From Bacteroidota bacterium (GTDB lineage Bacteria > Bacteroidota > Bacteroidia > Chitinophagales > Chitinophagaceae): DNA of 64,000 bases. This document shows positions 25,933 through 34,318 of the stretch, piece by piece. The notes beneath the pieces are model-generated. The model had not been told where the DNA came from. It worked only from the letters and a program-made list of their open reading frames with translations, and made no database searches. The number at the start of each line of letters is the position of its first letter. Position 1 is the first letter of the stretch. The DNA lies in the NCBI GenBank assembly GCA_016868585.1, contig VGGR01000001.1, positions 124,001 through 188,000 on the forward strand, given 5' to 3'. The translations under genes and the position numbers were made by a program.

Positions 25933-28050
25933 ATGTTAAGCGTAAAATATTCGATCTTGTCTGTAGTAGGGGCTGCCTTAGTGGTTTTTAGTGTGCTTGC
26001 CTGTAAAAAAAGTTACGACCAACCTGCTCCCGAAGGTGAACCTGGCTCAGTAGCCACTATCAGTATCAAAGATTTAAAAACCAGGTATACTGCGGGTGCA
26101 GCAATAGGCATTACAGACGATCATGTTATTGAAGGAGTGGTTGCCTGTGATGACCGTAGCGGAAATTATTATCAGCAGATTGCAGTTCAAGATGCAACAG
26201 GTGGAATTTTGTTGCGCTTGGGAAGCGCCAATCTATTTAATAGATACCCGGTCGGACGAAAATTATTCATCAAAGTAAAAGGATTGTACCTGGGCCAGTA
26301 TAATGGCACACTTCAATTGGGTGGAGGAATTGACTCTGCCTATTTAAGCCAGGGAGGAGTTACCTTGTTAGCCTATAATTTATTTGATGAGCATCTAATC
26401 AAAGGAGCGTTAAATCAAACAATTGTTCCACTTGAAGTTTCGGCCACGCAGCTTACTACTACCCTGCAAGATCGCTATATCAGTACCTTGATCCGTCTTA
26501 AGGATATGGAATTTGCTGTGACCGATACGGGAAAATCATTTGCTGATGCGGGGCAGTCTGGTAATAGAATTATACAGGGTTGTTCGGCTCCTTCGGCAAA
26601 CCGGATAACATTACGCACCAGTAACTATTCAAATTTTGCTGATGTGAAAGTGCCTGGAGGCAATGGATCAATTGTTGGGGTGTATTCCTATTTTGGCTCT
26701 ACTCGCCAATTAACAATCCGAGACACGGCAGATGTACGGTTTAATTCCTCTCGATGTGGAACGGGCCCTACTACATTACTTCCTATTGCTGAACTTCGCT
26801 CACAGTATAATGGCAGTACCCTGTTTGCGCCCAACAATAAAAGAATTACGGGTGTTGTTATCAGCGATAGAGCTACCAGTAATCTGAATGCGCAGAATAT
26901 TTACTTACAACAGGGTGCGGGGTTGGCTGGTATTTGTGTTCGTTTTTCCAGTGCTCATACTTTTGATCTGGGTGATTCAATAGATATCAATGTGTCGGGG
27001 CAGGAGTTATCTGAGTTTAATGGTTTGCTTCAATTAAATAATGTTCCACTTGGTTATGCCACGCGTGTTTCTACCGGAAAATCGATCATGCCGCGTACAG
27101 TAACTTTTGCTGCTATTCAAACCAATTTCAGGACATGGGAATCTACCTTGGTGAAAATTATTAACATTACCTCCTTGGTTGGTGGTACTGCTGGACGTTG
27201 GGGCGGTAGTGTAACGATGACTGATGCAACAGGTACGCTTATTGCGTTTACTTCCACAACTGCTTCATTTGCCAATAATAGTTTTCCAAGTACGGCAGAC
27301 TCCTTTGTTGGTTACCTGACACCTTTTAATACAGTAAAGCAAATATCTTTTCGTGGTTTGTCTGATGTAGTTGCCGGAGCAGGTCCGCCACCCGGTCCTA
27401 GTGGAATACCTTTGACCAGTTCGCCCTATATTCAAAATTTTGATGGAATCGCAACGGGATTGCTGCAGGGTATTTCTGTAAAAATTGGAGCTACTGCTAC
27501 TTCCCTTGGCACGGGGGATATGCCTTTTTATCCCGCTACTGGTTTAGGTAGTCCAACGGCCTGGAATCAGACCAGTGCGGGTTTGAAAAATTTTGCTTCT
27601 TTTACAGGTATGACAGCTAGCAGTAATGCTGCTGAGCAAGGCGCGCATGCCAACCGCGCTTTGGGAATCCGTCAGACCAGTGCCGTAGGGTATGATCCAG
27701 GTGCTGCCTATGTGTTTTTGTTAGATAATACTACGGGCAAAGCAAATTTTCAACTTAGTTTTTTACTGCAATCATTAGATGCAACACCAGGTGGTCGAAC
27801 AACCACTTGGCGTGTAGAATATGGTTTGGGTGACAACCCTTCAAGTTTTACTGCAGTTACTACTAGCCCTACAACACTCGCTACGAATTTGGGGACTTTT
27901 AGCAGTACGCCAGTTACAGTAAGTTTCGGTACGGCTTTGAATAACTCAAATCAGAAAATTTGGATTCGCATAGTTACTCTATCTGCCACCACCGGGAGTG
28001 GTAACCGCCCCTCTTCTGCAATCGATGATGTTCAATTGTCTTGGAATTAA
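25933..28050 (+). CDS. large lipoprotein with two DUF5689 domains and a C-terminal beta domain
   Basis: 705 residues from ATG 25933; upstream in-frame codons overlap the previous gene. Lipobox VLAC (Cys24). First DUF5689 module about 43-280 (SIKDLKTRYTAG, EGVVACDD, AVQDATGGILLRL, YNGTLQLGG); second about 285-490 (IAELRSQYNGS, TGVVISD, IYLQQGAGLAGICVRF, FNGLLQL); then a Gly/Pro linker and a C-terminal beta-rich domain (about 500-705) beginning SSPYIQNFDGI and ending IDDVQLSWN, a pattern seen in Bacteroidota secreted esterase/nuclease-associated proteins. With the previous gene the operon carries three DUF5689 copies that look OB-fold-like. Surface-exposed lipoprotein likely; ligand unknown. 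Confidence 0.8.
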   Translation: MLSVKYSILSVVGAALVVFSVLACKKSYDQPAPEGEPGSVATISIKDLKTRYTAGAAIGITDDHVIEGVVACDDRSGNYYQQIAVQDATGGILLRLGSANLFNRYPVGRKLFIKVKGLYLGQYNGTLQLGGGIDSAYLSQGGVTLLAYNLFDEHLIKGALNQTIVPLEVSATQLTTTLQDRYISTLIRLKDMEFAVTDTGKSFADAGQSGNRIIQGCSAPSANRITLRTSNYSNFADVKVPGGNGSIVGVYSYFGSTRQLTIRDTADVRFNSSRCGTGPTTLLPIAELRSQYNGSTLFAPNNKRITGVVISDRATSNLNAQNIYLQQGAGLAGICVRFSSAHTFDLGDSIDINVSGQELSEFNGLLQLNNVPLGYATRVSTGKSIMPRTVTFAAIQTNFRTWESTLVKIINITSLVGGTAGRWGGSVTMTDATGTLIAFTSTTASFANNSFPSTADSFVGYLTPFNTVKQISFRGLSDVVAGAGPPPGPSGIPLTSSPYIQNFDGIATGLLQGISVKIGATATSLGTGDMPFYPATGLGSPTAWNQTSAGLKNFASFTGMTASSNAAEQGAHANRALGIRQTSAVGYDPGAAYVFLLDNTTGKANFQLSFLLQSLDATPGGRTTTWRVEYGLGDNPSSFTAVTTSPTTLATNLGTFSSTPVTVSFGTALNNSNQKIWIRIVTLSATTGSGNRPSSAIDDVQLSWN

Positions 28051-28063
28051 TAAAAATGATTTT

Positions 28064-31000
28064 ATGAAGAAGCTCCTCTTTTTAATTCTTTGGTTTTGTT
28101 GTGCGTATGCACATTCTCAAACGGTTGTAATAAGTCAGGTGTATGGTGGTGGAGGCAATACCGGTGCAACCTATAATCAGGATTTTGTTGAGCTCTTTAA
28201 TGCCTCATCTGCCTCTGTTGATATTAGTGGGTGGAGTATTCAATACGCTTCTGCAACCGGTCCCTCAGGTACTGGCAACTGGGCAGTTGCGGCAATTCCA
28301 GCAAACACCACGCTTGCTGGAGGTAAATATTTTTTGATTGCGTTGGCTACCGGTTCAACAGGTAATGCATTACCCACTCCCGATTTAACAAATACTACCA
28401 TCAATTTAAGTGGAACAACTGGTAAAATTGCGTTGGTCAATAACGGCACTGCACTTAACGGAACAACTGCCTGCTCTGCCTCATCTGTTGTTGATGTTTT
28501 GGGTTATGGGGCAAGCCCTACTTGTAGTGAAACTAGCCCATTTACAGCCTCAGGAATTGATAACACCAAGTCAATGTTCAGAAAAAATGGGGGCTGTCTG
28601 GATGCAAATAATAACAGTACTGATTTTGAGTTATTATCAGTTTCACCAAGAAACAGTGCAACAGCTCCAAATTCTTGCAGTACCGCTTCTCCCTCATTGA
28701 CTATTGCTGCTTATACTGCATTCTCCAGCACAACCGTGGGTACTACCTCTGCCTCACAAGCTGCAAATCTTTCTGGTGCTAATCTCACTGGGGCTCCGGG
28801 AACTATTACTGTTACCTCCTCTTCTACTGATTTTGAAGTTTCTTCCAACAACTCTATTTGGGGGGCTAGTGCAACCATTGCTTATAGTGCTGCTACATTG
28901 GCTGCCACTCCTGTTTATGTTCGATTCAAACCGCAAGCAGTTGGAGCAAGATCTGGTAACCTGAATTTTTCAGGCGGTGGTGCAACTACAAGTACTGCTT
29001 TGTCCGGTACGGGTGTTGCAATTACTGCACCAGTAGCCACTGCAGGTACAGCTGTTAGTGGAACTGGATTCACGGCCAATTGGAATGCCGTGACGGGTGC
29101 AGCTGGCTATTACCTGGATGTTTATTCTCAATCAACTGGACAAGTAACCAGCATATTGGCTGGGTGGAATTTTACCACAGCCGCTGCTATCGCCCAAACT
29201 GCTGATGCGGGAAATGCAAATAATATTTCAATTCAAACCTTAACTCCTCAGGGATTTACAGGCAACACCATTTCTTGGCCTGGAGGTCCTACAGTAACTA
29301 CCGGGGCAAATCCATATGCTGTTTCTACTAATGGGTGGGATAACGGCGCAGATACCAAGTACTGGATTGCTGATGTAAACACTACCGGTGCAACTTCAAT
29401 TACTGTTTCCTCATTACAGGGTTCCTCCAATACCGGACCCAAAGACTTCAAGCTTCAATACCGAGTGGGTACCAGTGGTACCTGGACTGATGTAATGGGT
29501 GGCACTGTATCATTAACCACCGCTGTGATTGCGGGTAACGTTTCTACTTGGGGTGCGCTTACTGATGTAGCCTTACCGGCTGATGCAGCAAATAAACCAC
29601 TGGTCTCTGTCCGGTGGTTACAAACCAGCAACAATAGTGTAGGGGGTGCAACGGTTGCGTCCGGGGGTACCAGCCGAATATCTGCTGTTTATGTGAAAGG
29701 GAGTACAACGGGGACTGTAAATAATTACATCCTTCAAAATCAAAATGTGGGTAATGTTACGTCTTATGGGGTTACCGGGTTAACAGCTGGGGCAACTTAT
29801 TACTATGTGGTAAGGGCTATAGCGGGTGGTGTTACCTCTGTAAATTCCAATGAGATTGCCGTGACAACCAGTTCCAGTACGCCTACAATTACTCCAAGTA
29901 CCTTGACTGCATTTGGAAATGTGTGCATTAATACCACAGCAGGTCCTCACTCATTTACGATTACTGGAACAAATTTAACTAGTGGCAATTTGGCAGTGGC
30001 CTCATTGACCGGCTTCAGTTATGCTACCGCTGCTAACGGAACTTACGCTGGTTCATTATCTATTCCTGTAACTGGTGGCTCTCTTTCGCAGGAGGTTTTT
30101 GTAAAATTCAATCCCACTGCAGTTCAATCTTACAATGGCAACATTTCACTAACGGGTGCGGGGTTAAGTGCAGCTGTTACGGTGGCAGCAGCCGGAGCAG
30201 GAGTGAATACACCTGCAACCACTACAACGGGAGCTGCCAGTTCCGTGACGCAAACTTCTGCAACAGTAGCAGGAACAATTACCGCTATCGGATGTAGTAC
30301 TGTTTCTGCTTATGGAATTGAATATAGCACAACAAATGGATTTACAAATGGGACTGGCACAAGGGTGGCCTCTTCAAACTTAGCTAGCGGAAACTTCAGT
30401 GTTGCGTTAAGTGGATTGAGTGCAGCGGCCATCTACTATTACAAAGCCTATGCAACCAATAGTGGGGGTACTTCCTATGGGGGTCAACAATCTTTCACCA
30501 CGGCGGCTCCTCCTCCTGCACAATTAACAATATCTGCGCTGGCCCCATTTGGAGAGGTTTGCGTGGGGGCCATTGGTGGCCCCAACTCGTTCACTATATT
30601 GGGTACTAACCTGACCAATCAATCAATTTCAGTGGGGCCATTGGCTGGGTTCACATTTAGTCAAACGTCCGGCGGTTCTTATAGCGATGTTGTTGGACTA
30701 TCCCATTCGGGAGGCACGCAGTCTTTGACAGTATATGTACGTTTTGTTCCTACTGCTGTTCAAACTTACACAGGATCTATCCCGGTGAGTGGGGGCGGAA
30801 CTACAGCAAGTATTGTAGCAACCGGCACTGGCGTCAATACCCCGCCTTCGATAACAACAGGAACTGCATCGGCTATTACCACAAGTGCCGCTACATTGGC
30901 CAGTTTGTTTGGAAGCGGAGGATGTACCATGCCTTCTGGTTATGGAGTTGAATACAGTACTATTAATGGGTTTGCAAACGGAACAGGAACCCGTGTGGCT

Positions 31001-31405
31001 GCAACAGTAAATACCAATGGAAATTTTACAGTTTCCCTTTCCGGGTTGCAACAGGGAACTACCTATTACTTTAAAGGGTATGTAACTGCTGCGGGTGCCA
31101 TCAGTTACGGAGCGCAACAGAACTTCACCACACTTCGAATTGGTGATGGATTTAAGCTATTCCCAAGTCCGGCAGAGCGCGGTGTAGTAATCCGTATTAC
31201 ACATTCTTCTCTCACAGCGGGTAACTATACATTGCTATTATACAGTCAACAAGGACAATGTGTTTGGCAAAAACAATTAAATGTTCAGGGAACGTATATC
31301 AATGAATTCATCTCCTTGCCTGCCAATCTAGCATTTGGAATTTATCGAGTTGTATTGGCTAAGGAAAGTATACGGGTAGGGGTTCAACAACTAGTAATTC
31401 AATAG
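28064..31405 (+). CDS. lamin-tail-domain, T9SS type A-sorted secreted protein
   Basis: 1113 residues from ATG 28064. Signal peptide (about 1-19, ending AHS). Lamin tail domain about 20-165 (VVISQVYGGGGNTGAT, DFVELFNAS, ISGWSIQY, KYFLIAL). Then an Ig/ASH-like module (about 205-325), a fibronectin III-like module containing a long insert (about 330-600), a tandem pair of about 210-residue ASH+Fn3 units (about 606-818 and 819-1024), and a C-terminal T9SS type A sorting domain (about 1026-1113: FKLFPSPAERG ... GIYRVVLAKE ... QQLVIQ) that directs export through the SprA translocon. In ExeM-like extracellular nucleases a lamin tail domain precedes OB-fold and catalytic domains; here no catalytic domain is on the same chain. 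Last gene of the operon. Confidence 0.88.
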   Translation: MKKLLFLILWFCCAYAHSQTVVISQVYGGGGNTGATYNQDFVELFNASSASVDISGWSIQYASATGPSGTGNWAVAAIPANTTLAGGKYFLIALATGSTGNALPTPDLTNTTINLSGTTGKIALVNNGTALNGTTACSASSVVDVLGYGASPTCSETSPFTASGIDNTKSMFRKNGGCLDANNNSTDFELLSVSPRNSATAPNSCSTASPSLTIAAYTAFSSTTVGTTSASQAANLSGANLTGAPGTITVTSSSTDFEVSSNNSIWGASATIAYSAATLAATPVYVRFKPQAVGARSGNLNFSGGGATTSTALSGTGVAITAPVATAGTAVSGTGFTANWNAVTGAAGYYLDVYSQSTGQVTSILAGWNFTTAAAIAQTADAGNANNISIQTLTPQGFTGNTISWPGGPTVTTGANPYAVSTNGWDNGADTKYWIADVNTTGATSITVSSLQGSSNTGPKDFKLQYRVGTSGTWTDVMGGTVSLTTAVIAGNVSTWGALTDVALPADAANKPLVSVRWLQTSNNSVGGATVASGGTSRISAVYVKGSTTGTVNNYILQNQNVGNVTSYGVTGLTAGATYYYVVRAIAGGVTSVNSNEIAVTTSSSTPTITPSTLTAFGNVCINTTAGPHSFTITGTNLTSGNLAVASLTGFSYATAANGTYAGSLSIPVTGGSLSQEVFVKFNPTAVQSYNGNISLTGAGLSAAVTVAAAGAGVNTPATTTTGAASSVTQTSATVAGTITAIGCSTVSAYGIEYSTTNGFTNGTGTRVASSNLASGNFSVALSGLSAAAIYYYKAYATNSGGTSYGGQQSFTTAAPPPAQLTISALAPFGEVCVGAIGGPNSFTILGTNLTNQSISVGPLAGFTFSQTSGGSYSDVVGLSHSGGTQSLTVYVRFVPTAVQTYTGSIPVSGGGTTASIVATGTGVNTPPSITTGTASAITTSAATLASLFGSGGCTMPSGYGVEYSTINGFANGTGTRVAATVNTNGNFTVSLSGLQQGTTYYFKGYVTAAGAISYGAQQNFTTLRIGDGFKLFPSPAERGVVIRITHSSLTAGNYTLLLYSQQGQCVWQKQLNVQGTYINEFISLPANLAFGIYRVVLAKESIRVGVQQLVIQ
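29879..31131 (+). repeat. internal tandem duplication of an about 630-bp ASH+Fn3 unit
   Basis: Two adjacent coding units, about 29879-30517 and 30518-31131. Shared landmarks in order: LTAFGNVCINTTAGPHSF / LAPFGEVCVGAIGGPNSF; FVKFNPTAVQSYNG / YVRFVPTAVQTYTG; GIEYSTTNGFTNGTGTRVA / GVEYSTINGFANGTGTRVA; SYGGQQSFTT / SYGAQQNFTT. Diverged enough not to be a recent copy. Confidence 0.85.
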
Positions 31406-31427
31406 TTTTACACTGGAAATAATAGGC

Positions 31428-31461
31428 ATACCCGGTTGCTTAGGCGGCCGGGTATTTTTTT
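31428..31461 (+). terminator. intrinsic terminator of the TonB receptor/DUF5689 operon
   Basis: ATACCCGG / CCGGGTAT, perfect 8-bp stem, 12-nt loop, then seven T. The T-tract overlaps the stop codon of the convergent recJ (31460-31462). Confidence 0.85.
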
Positions 31462-33163
31462 ACGACGGAAGGTGCTTCCTGATATCGATCACACGCATTT
31501 GTAAGGTGCGTTGGTGATTAAAATCATTTTCATCTAAGGTAAATGCAAGATCAATGAATTGTTGTTGCAGCAGCAAGTTGAATTTTTTGGCTAAACCAAA
31601 ACCAATTCCATTGAAGGTGTGTTGCCCGTCGGTTATGGAAAAACGAATATGTTCGTCCTTGACAATTTTTGAATAGCCCGTGTTCCAAACACGACGGAGT
31701 AAAAATACAGGACGAAAATTATCAGGGCCAAAAGGTTCCATCTGCCCAATTAATTTATAGAGATTCCAATTTATTTCCTGCATGCCAATTTCTAAATCAA
31801 TTTCAATTAGGGGAACTTTTTGCTCTGGTAGAATGGTGTCTGCGACTATTTGCTCAAAGGCTGCAGCAAATGCGTGTACGTTTTTTTCCTCCAGGGTCAT
31901 CCCGGCTGCTGCAAAATGCCCCCCATATCCCAATAGATGTTCTTTGCAGGCATGTATGGCTTCATAAAGATTAAATCCAATAACGCTTCTGGCACTACCC
32001 GCTACTATGTCTCCGGATTTTGTCAGGACCACCGTTGGACGGTAATAATGATGCGTTAATCGGGACGCTACAATTCCAACCACTCCTTTGTGCCAATGCG
32101 GTTGATATACCACCGTTGCGTTTTTATTACGTATGTTGGCGTCTGATGCTAGCATTTCCAGCGCTTCTTGAGTAATCAGCCGATCGGCTTCACGCCTGTC
32201 CGAATTGTCACTATGAAGTTGCGATGCAAAATGGAGTGCAGCTGATTTATCATTTGCTATAAAAAGTTCCACGGCCTTGCCGGCCTCATCCATTCTTCCG
32301 GCTGCATTGATTCGCGGAGCTATGATAAAAACCAGCTTTTGCATATCAAGCTTTTGTTTCAGATTACTTCCTTCCCAAAGTGCTGCAATGCCTGGATTTG
32401 GATTGTTGTTGGCTTTACGCAAACCGTGAAAAGCTAATATTCTGTTTTCCCCTGTCAGGGGAACAATATCTGCTGCAATGGCTGTGGCTAATAAATCAAG
32501 TTGTTCGAATGCTCTCTTGTCAGTGATCTGTAATTTCTCCTCCAATGCACACATTAACTTAAAACCCACTCCACAACCACATAACTCTTTGTATGGGTAA
32601 GGGCAATCGGGTTGCTTGGCATTGAGAATTGCTATGGCAGCAGGAAGCTCAGGATCTGGCAGATGGTGGTCGCATATGATAAAGTCAATTCCCAAGGACT
32701 TTGCATAGAAAACCAGGTCCACTGATTTTATTCCACAATCCAGCGAGATGATCAGCTTAATTCCATTTTCCGCTGCATAGTCAATTCCTGCTTTGCTGAT
32801 TCCATAACCTTCTTTGTATCGGTGGGGGATGTAATAACTTACTTTTGGATGAAGAGGGCGAAGAAATAAATAAAAGATTGCCACTGCTGTGGTGCCATCC
32901 ACATCATAGTCTCCGTAGATCAATATTTTTTCTTGATGGGTAATTGCTTTTTCGATCCTGTTTACAGCCTTGTCCATGTCCTTAAAAAGCCAGGGGCTGT
33001 GTAAATCTTCTAATCGGGGACGAAAATAGGCGCGTGCTTGCTCAAAATCCTCTATGCCTCTTTGCAGCAATAGAGTGGAGAGCGCCTGATGCACTTGCAA
33101 GGTCTCCTGCAGTGCATTGACTTTTTCCTGGTCAACAGATTTAATGATCCACCTTTTTTCCAA
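31460..33163 (-). CDS. recJ: single-stranded-DNA-specific 5'-3' exonuclease RecJ
   Basis: 567 residues. DHH/DHHA1 phosphoesterase of RecFOR recombination, mismatch and base excision repair. Motifs seen: I YGDYDVDGTTAVAI, II SLDCGIKS, III DFIICDHHLP with the DHH triad, IV ADIVPLTGENR, V INAAGRMDEA and the DHHA1-region GSARSVIGFNLYEAI and GGHFAAAGMTL, then the C-terminal OB-fold. Cytosolic. It follows the polyprenyl synthase gene after 4 bp on the same strand, so co-transcribed. Confidence 0.97.
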   Translation of the reverse strand: MEKRWIIKSVDQEKVNALQETLQVHQALSTLLLQRGIEDFEQARAYFRPRLEDLHSPWLFKDMDKAVNRIEKAITHQEKILIYGDYDVDGTTAVAIFYLFLRPLHPKVSYYIPHRYKEGYGISKAGIDYAAENGIKLIISLDCGIKSVDLVFYAKSLGIDFIICDHHLPDPELPAAIAILNAKQPDCPYPYKELCGCGVGFKLMCALEEKLQITDKRAFEQLDLLATAIAADIVPLTGENRILAFHGLRKANNNPNPGIAALWEGSNLKQKLDMQKLVFIIAPRINAAGRMDEAGKAVELFIANDKSAALHFASQLHSDNSDRREADRLITQEALEMLASDANIRNKNATVVYQPHWHKGVVGIVASRLTHHYYRPTVVLTKSGDIVAGSARSVIGFNLYEAIHACKEHLLGYGGHFAAAGMTLEEKNVHAFAAAFEQIVADTILPEQKVPLIEIDLEIGMQEINWNLYKLIGQMEPFGPDNFRPVFLLRRVWNTGYSKIVKDEHIRFSITDGQHTFNGIGFGLAKKFNLLLQQQFIDLAFTLDENDFNHQRTLQMRVIDIRKHLPS

Positions 33164-33167
33164 CGCT

Positions 33168-34130
33168 TCAATATTTTCTATCCGTTACAAACCTGACCAT
33201 GTCTTCCAGACCTTTTCGGATTGGATTATCAGGGAAGTGATATAATTCTTGTATGGCCATTTCCTTGAATGCATTCATCTTTTGGATGGAATAATCAATT
33301 CCTCCTGCTTTGATGACTTCGCCAATCACCCAATTCAGTTCCTCTTTATTTTCTTTTTTATTCTTAACTATGTAAATTATTTTTCTTCGTGTTGAACGGT
33401 CCACTTTGTTAAGTGTGTAGATCAATGGTAGGGTTAGTTTTTTTTCTTTGATGTCATTGCCCGTAGGTTTTCCGATGTCCTCACTTGTATAATCGAACAG
33501 ATCGTCCTTGAGCTGAAAAGCCATTCCGGTGAGTTCGCCAAATTGTTGCAGCCTGTTGCTGAATTCCTCATTTTGACTGGTGGCCCAGGCTCCGGCTGCA
33601 CAGGCCGATGCCAATAAAGAAGCTGTTTTGTTTCGTATGATCTCATAGTAAACCTCTTCCTGCAAATTAAGGTTACGTGCTTTTTCAAGTTGTAACAGTT
33701 CGCCCTCGCTTATTTTTTTTACCGCTTCAGAGAGGATGTGTAATAATTTATAATCTTGATGTTCCAGGGTAAGCAATAAGCCTTTTGCCAGCAAATAATC
33801 ACCAATTAATACACTGGCCTTGGTTTTCCAAAGGGCATAAGTTGAAAAAAATCCCCTTCGCTCGCTGGAATCATCAACCACATCATCATGTACCAAGGTG
33901 GCAGTATGCAAGATCTCAACTAAAGAGGCGGCCCGATAGGCAGAATCATTGATGGCGCCACAGAGTTTTGCGGAGAGTAACACAAAAAGCGGCCTTAACT
34001 GTTTGCCTTTGCGTTTTACGATGTAACGCATGATTCGATCGAGCAGTGGGGCTTGGCTTTGGACAGCTTCCTTGAACTTCGACTCAAAAATTTCTAATTC
34101 TTCTTTTACCAGGTGGGTGGGCAGGTTCAT
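33168..34130 (-). CDS. all-trans long-chain polyprenyl diphosphate synthase
   Basis: 320 residues. Condenses isopentenyl diphosphate onto an allylic primer to make the quinone side chain. First Asp-rich motif LVHDDVVDDSSERRG (about 85-99), second LKDDLFDYTSE (about 216-226), plus GKQLRPLFVLL near the N-terminus and GNDIKEKKLTLPLIY. Small residues (Thr, Ala) at the chain-length positions just before the first motif (LHTATLVHDD) point to a long-chain product such as hepta- or octaprenyl. Natural partner of the futalosine pathway (mqnB/mqnD at 43-44 kb) for menaquinone. Exact -7 box 8 nt before the ATG. Confidence 0.92.
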   Translation of the reverse strand: MNLPTHLVKEELEIFESKFKEAVQSQAPLLDRIMRYIVKRKGKQLRPLFVLLSAKLCGAINDSAYRAASLVEILHTATLVHDDVVDDSSERRGFFSTYALWKTKASVLIGDYLLAKGLLLTLEHQDYKLLHILSEAVKKISEGELLQLEKARNLNLQEEVYYEIIRNKTASLLASACAAGAWATSQNEEFSNRLQQFGELTGMAFQLKDDLFDYTSEDIGKPTGNDIKEKKLTLPLIYTLNKVDRSTRRKIIYIVKNKKENKEELNWVIGEVIKAGGIDYSIQKMNAFKEMAIQELYHFPDNPIRKGLEDMVRFVTDRKY

Positions 34131-34138
34131 GCAAGGGA

Positions 34139-34146
34139 CAAAATTA
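34139..34146 (-). promoter_or_regulatory. -7 promoter element of the polyprenyl synthase-recJ unit
   Basis: TAATTTTG on the - strand (34146 to 34139), exact TAnnTTTG, 8 nt before ATG 34130; the upstream position 19 nt away reads TTTT rather than TTTG. Confidence 0.55.
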
Positions 34147-34247
34147 GGGGGTTACCGGGTTGTATAAAACGAGATTAAAATCAATAGGAAAAACAGGTAA
34201 GTGATTGAAAAATAGCATGAAACGAAAGATTAATACAGGATAAAAAT

Positions 34248-34278
34248 TTTGAAATTTCCCATTTTTTGTCTACCTTCG
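34248..34278 (+). promoter_or_regulatory. promoter of the OmpA-family gene
   Basis: TTTG (34248-34251), 19-nt spacer, TACCTTCG (34271-34278). Predicted leader about 37 nt, AU-rich. Same spacing as the citrate synthase promoter. Confidence 0.7.
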
Positions 34279-34318
34279 TGCATATTTTTCTTTTAACTAA
34301 TTCATTAACCCCTTCATT

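Noticed and set aside
22572-28050. SusC/SusD polysaccharide utilisation locus
   Set aside because: The receptor lacks the CarboxypepD_reg extension, the lipoproteins are DUF5689 and not SusD-like, and there are no glycoside hydrolases.
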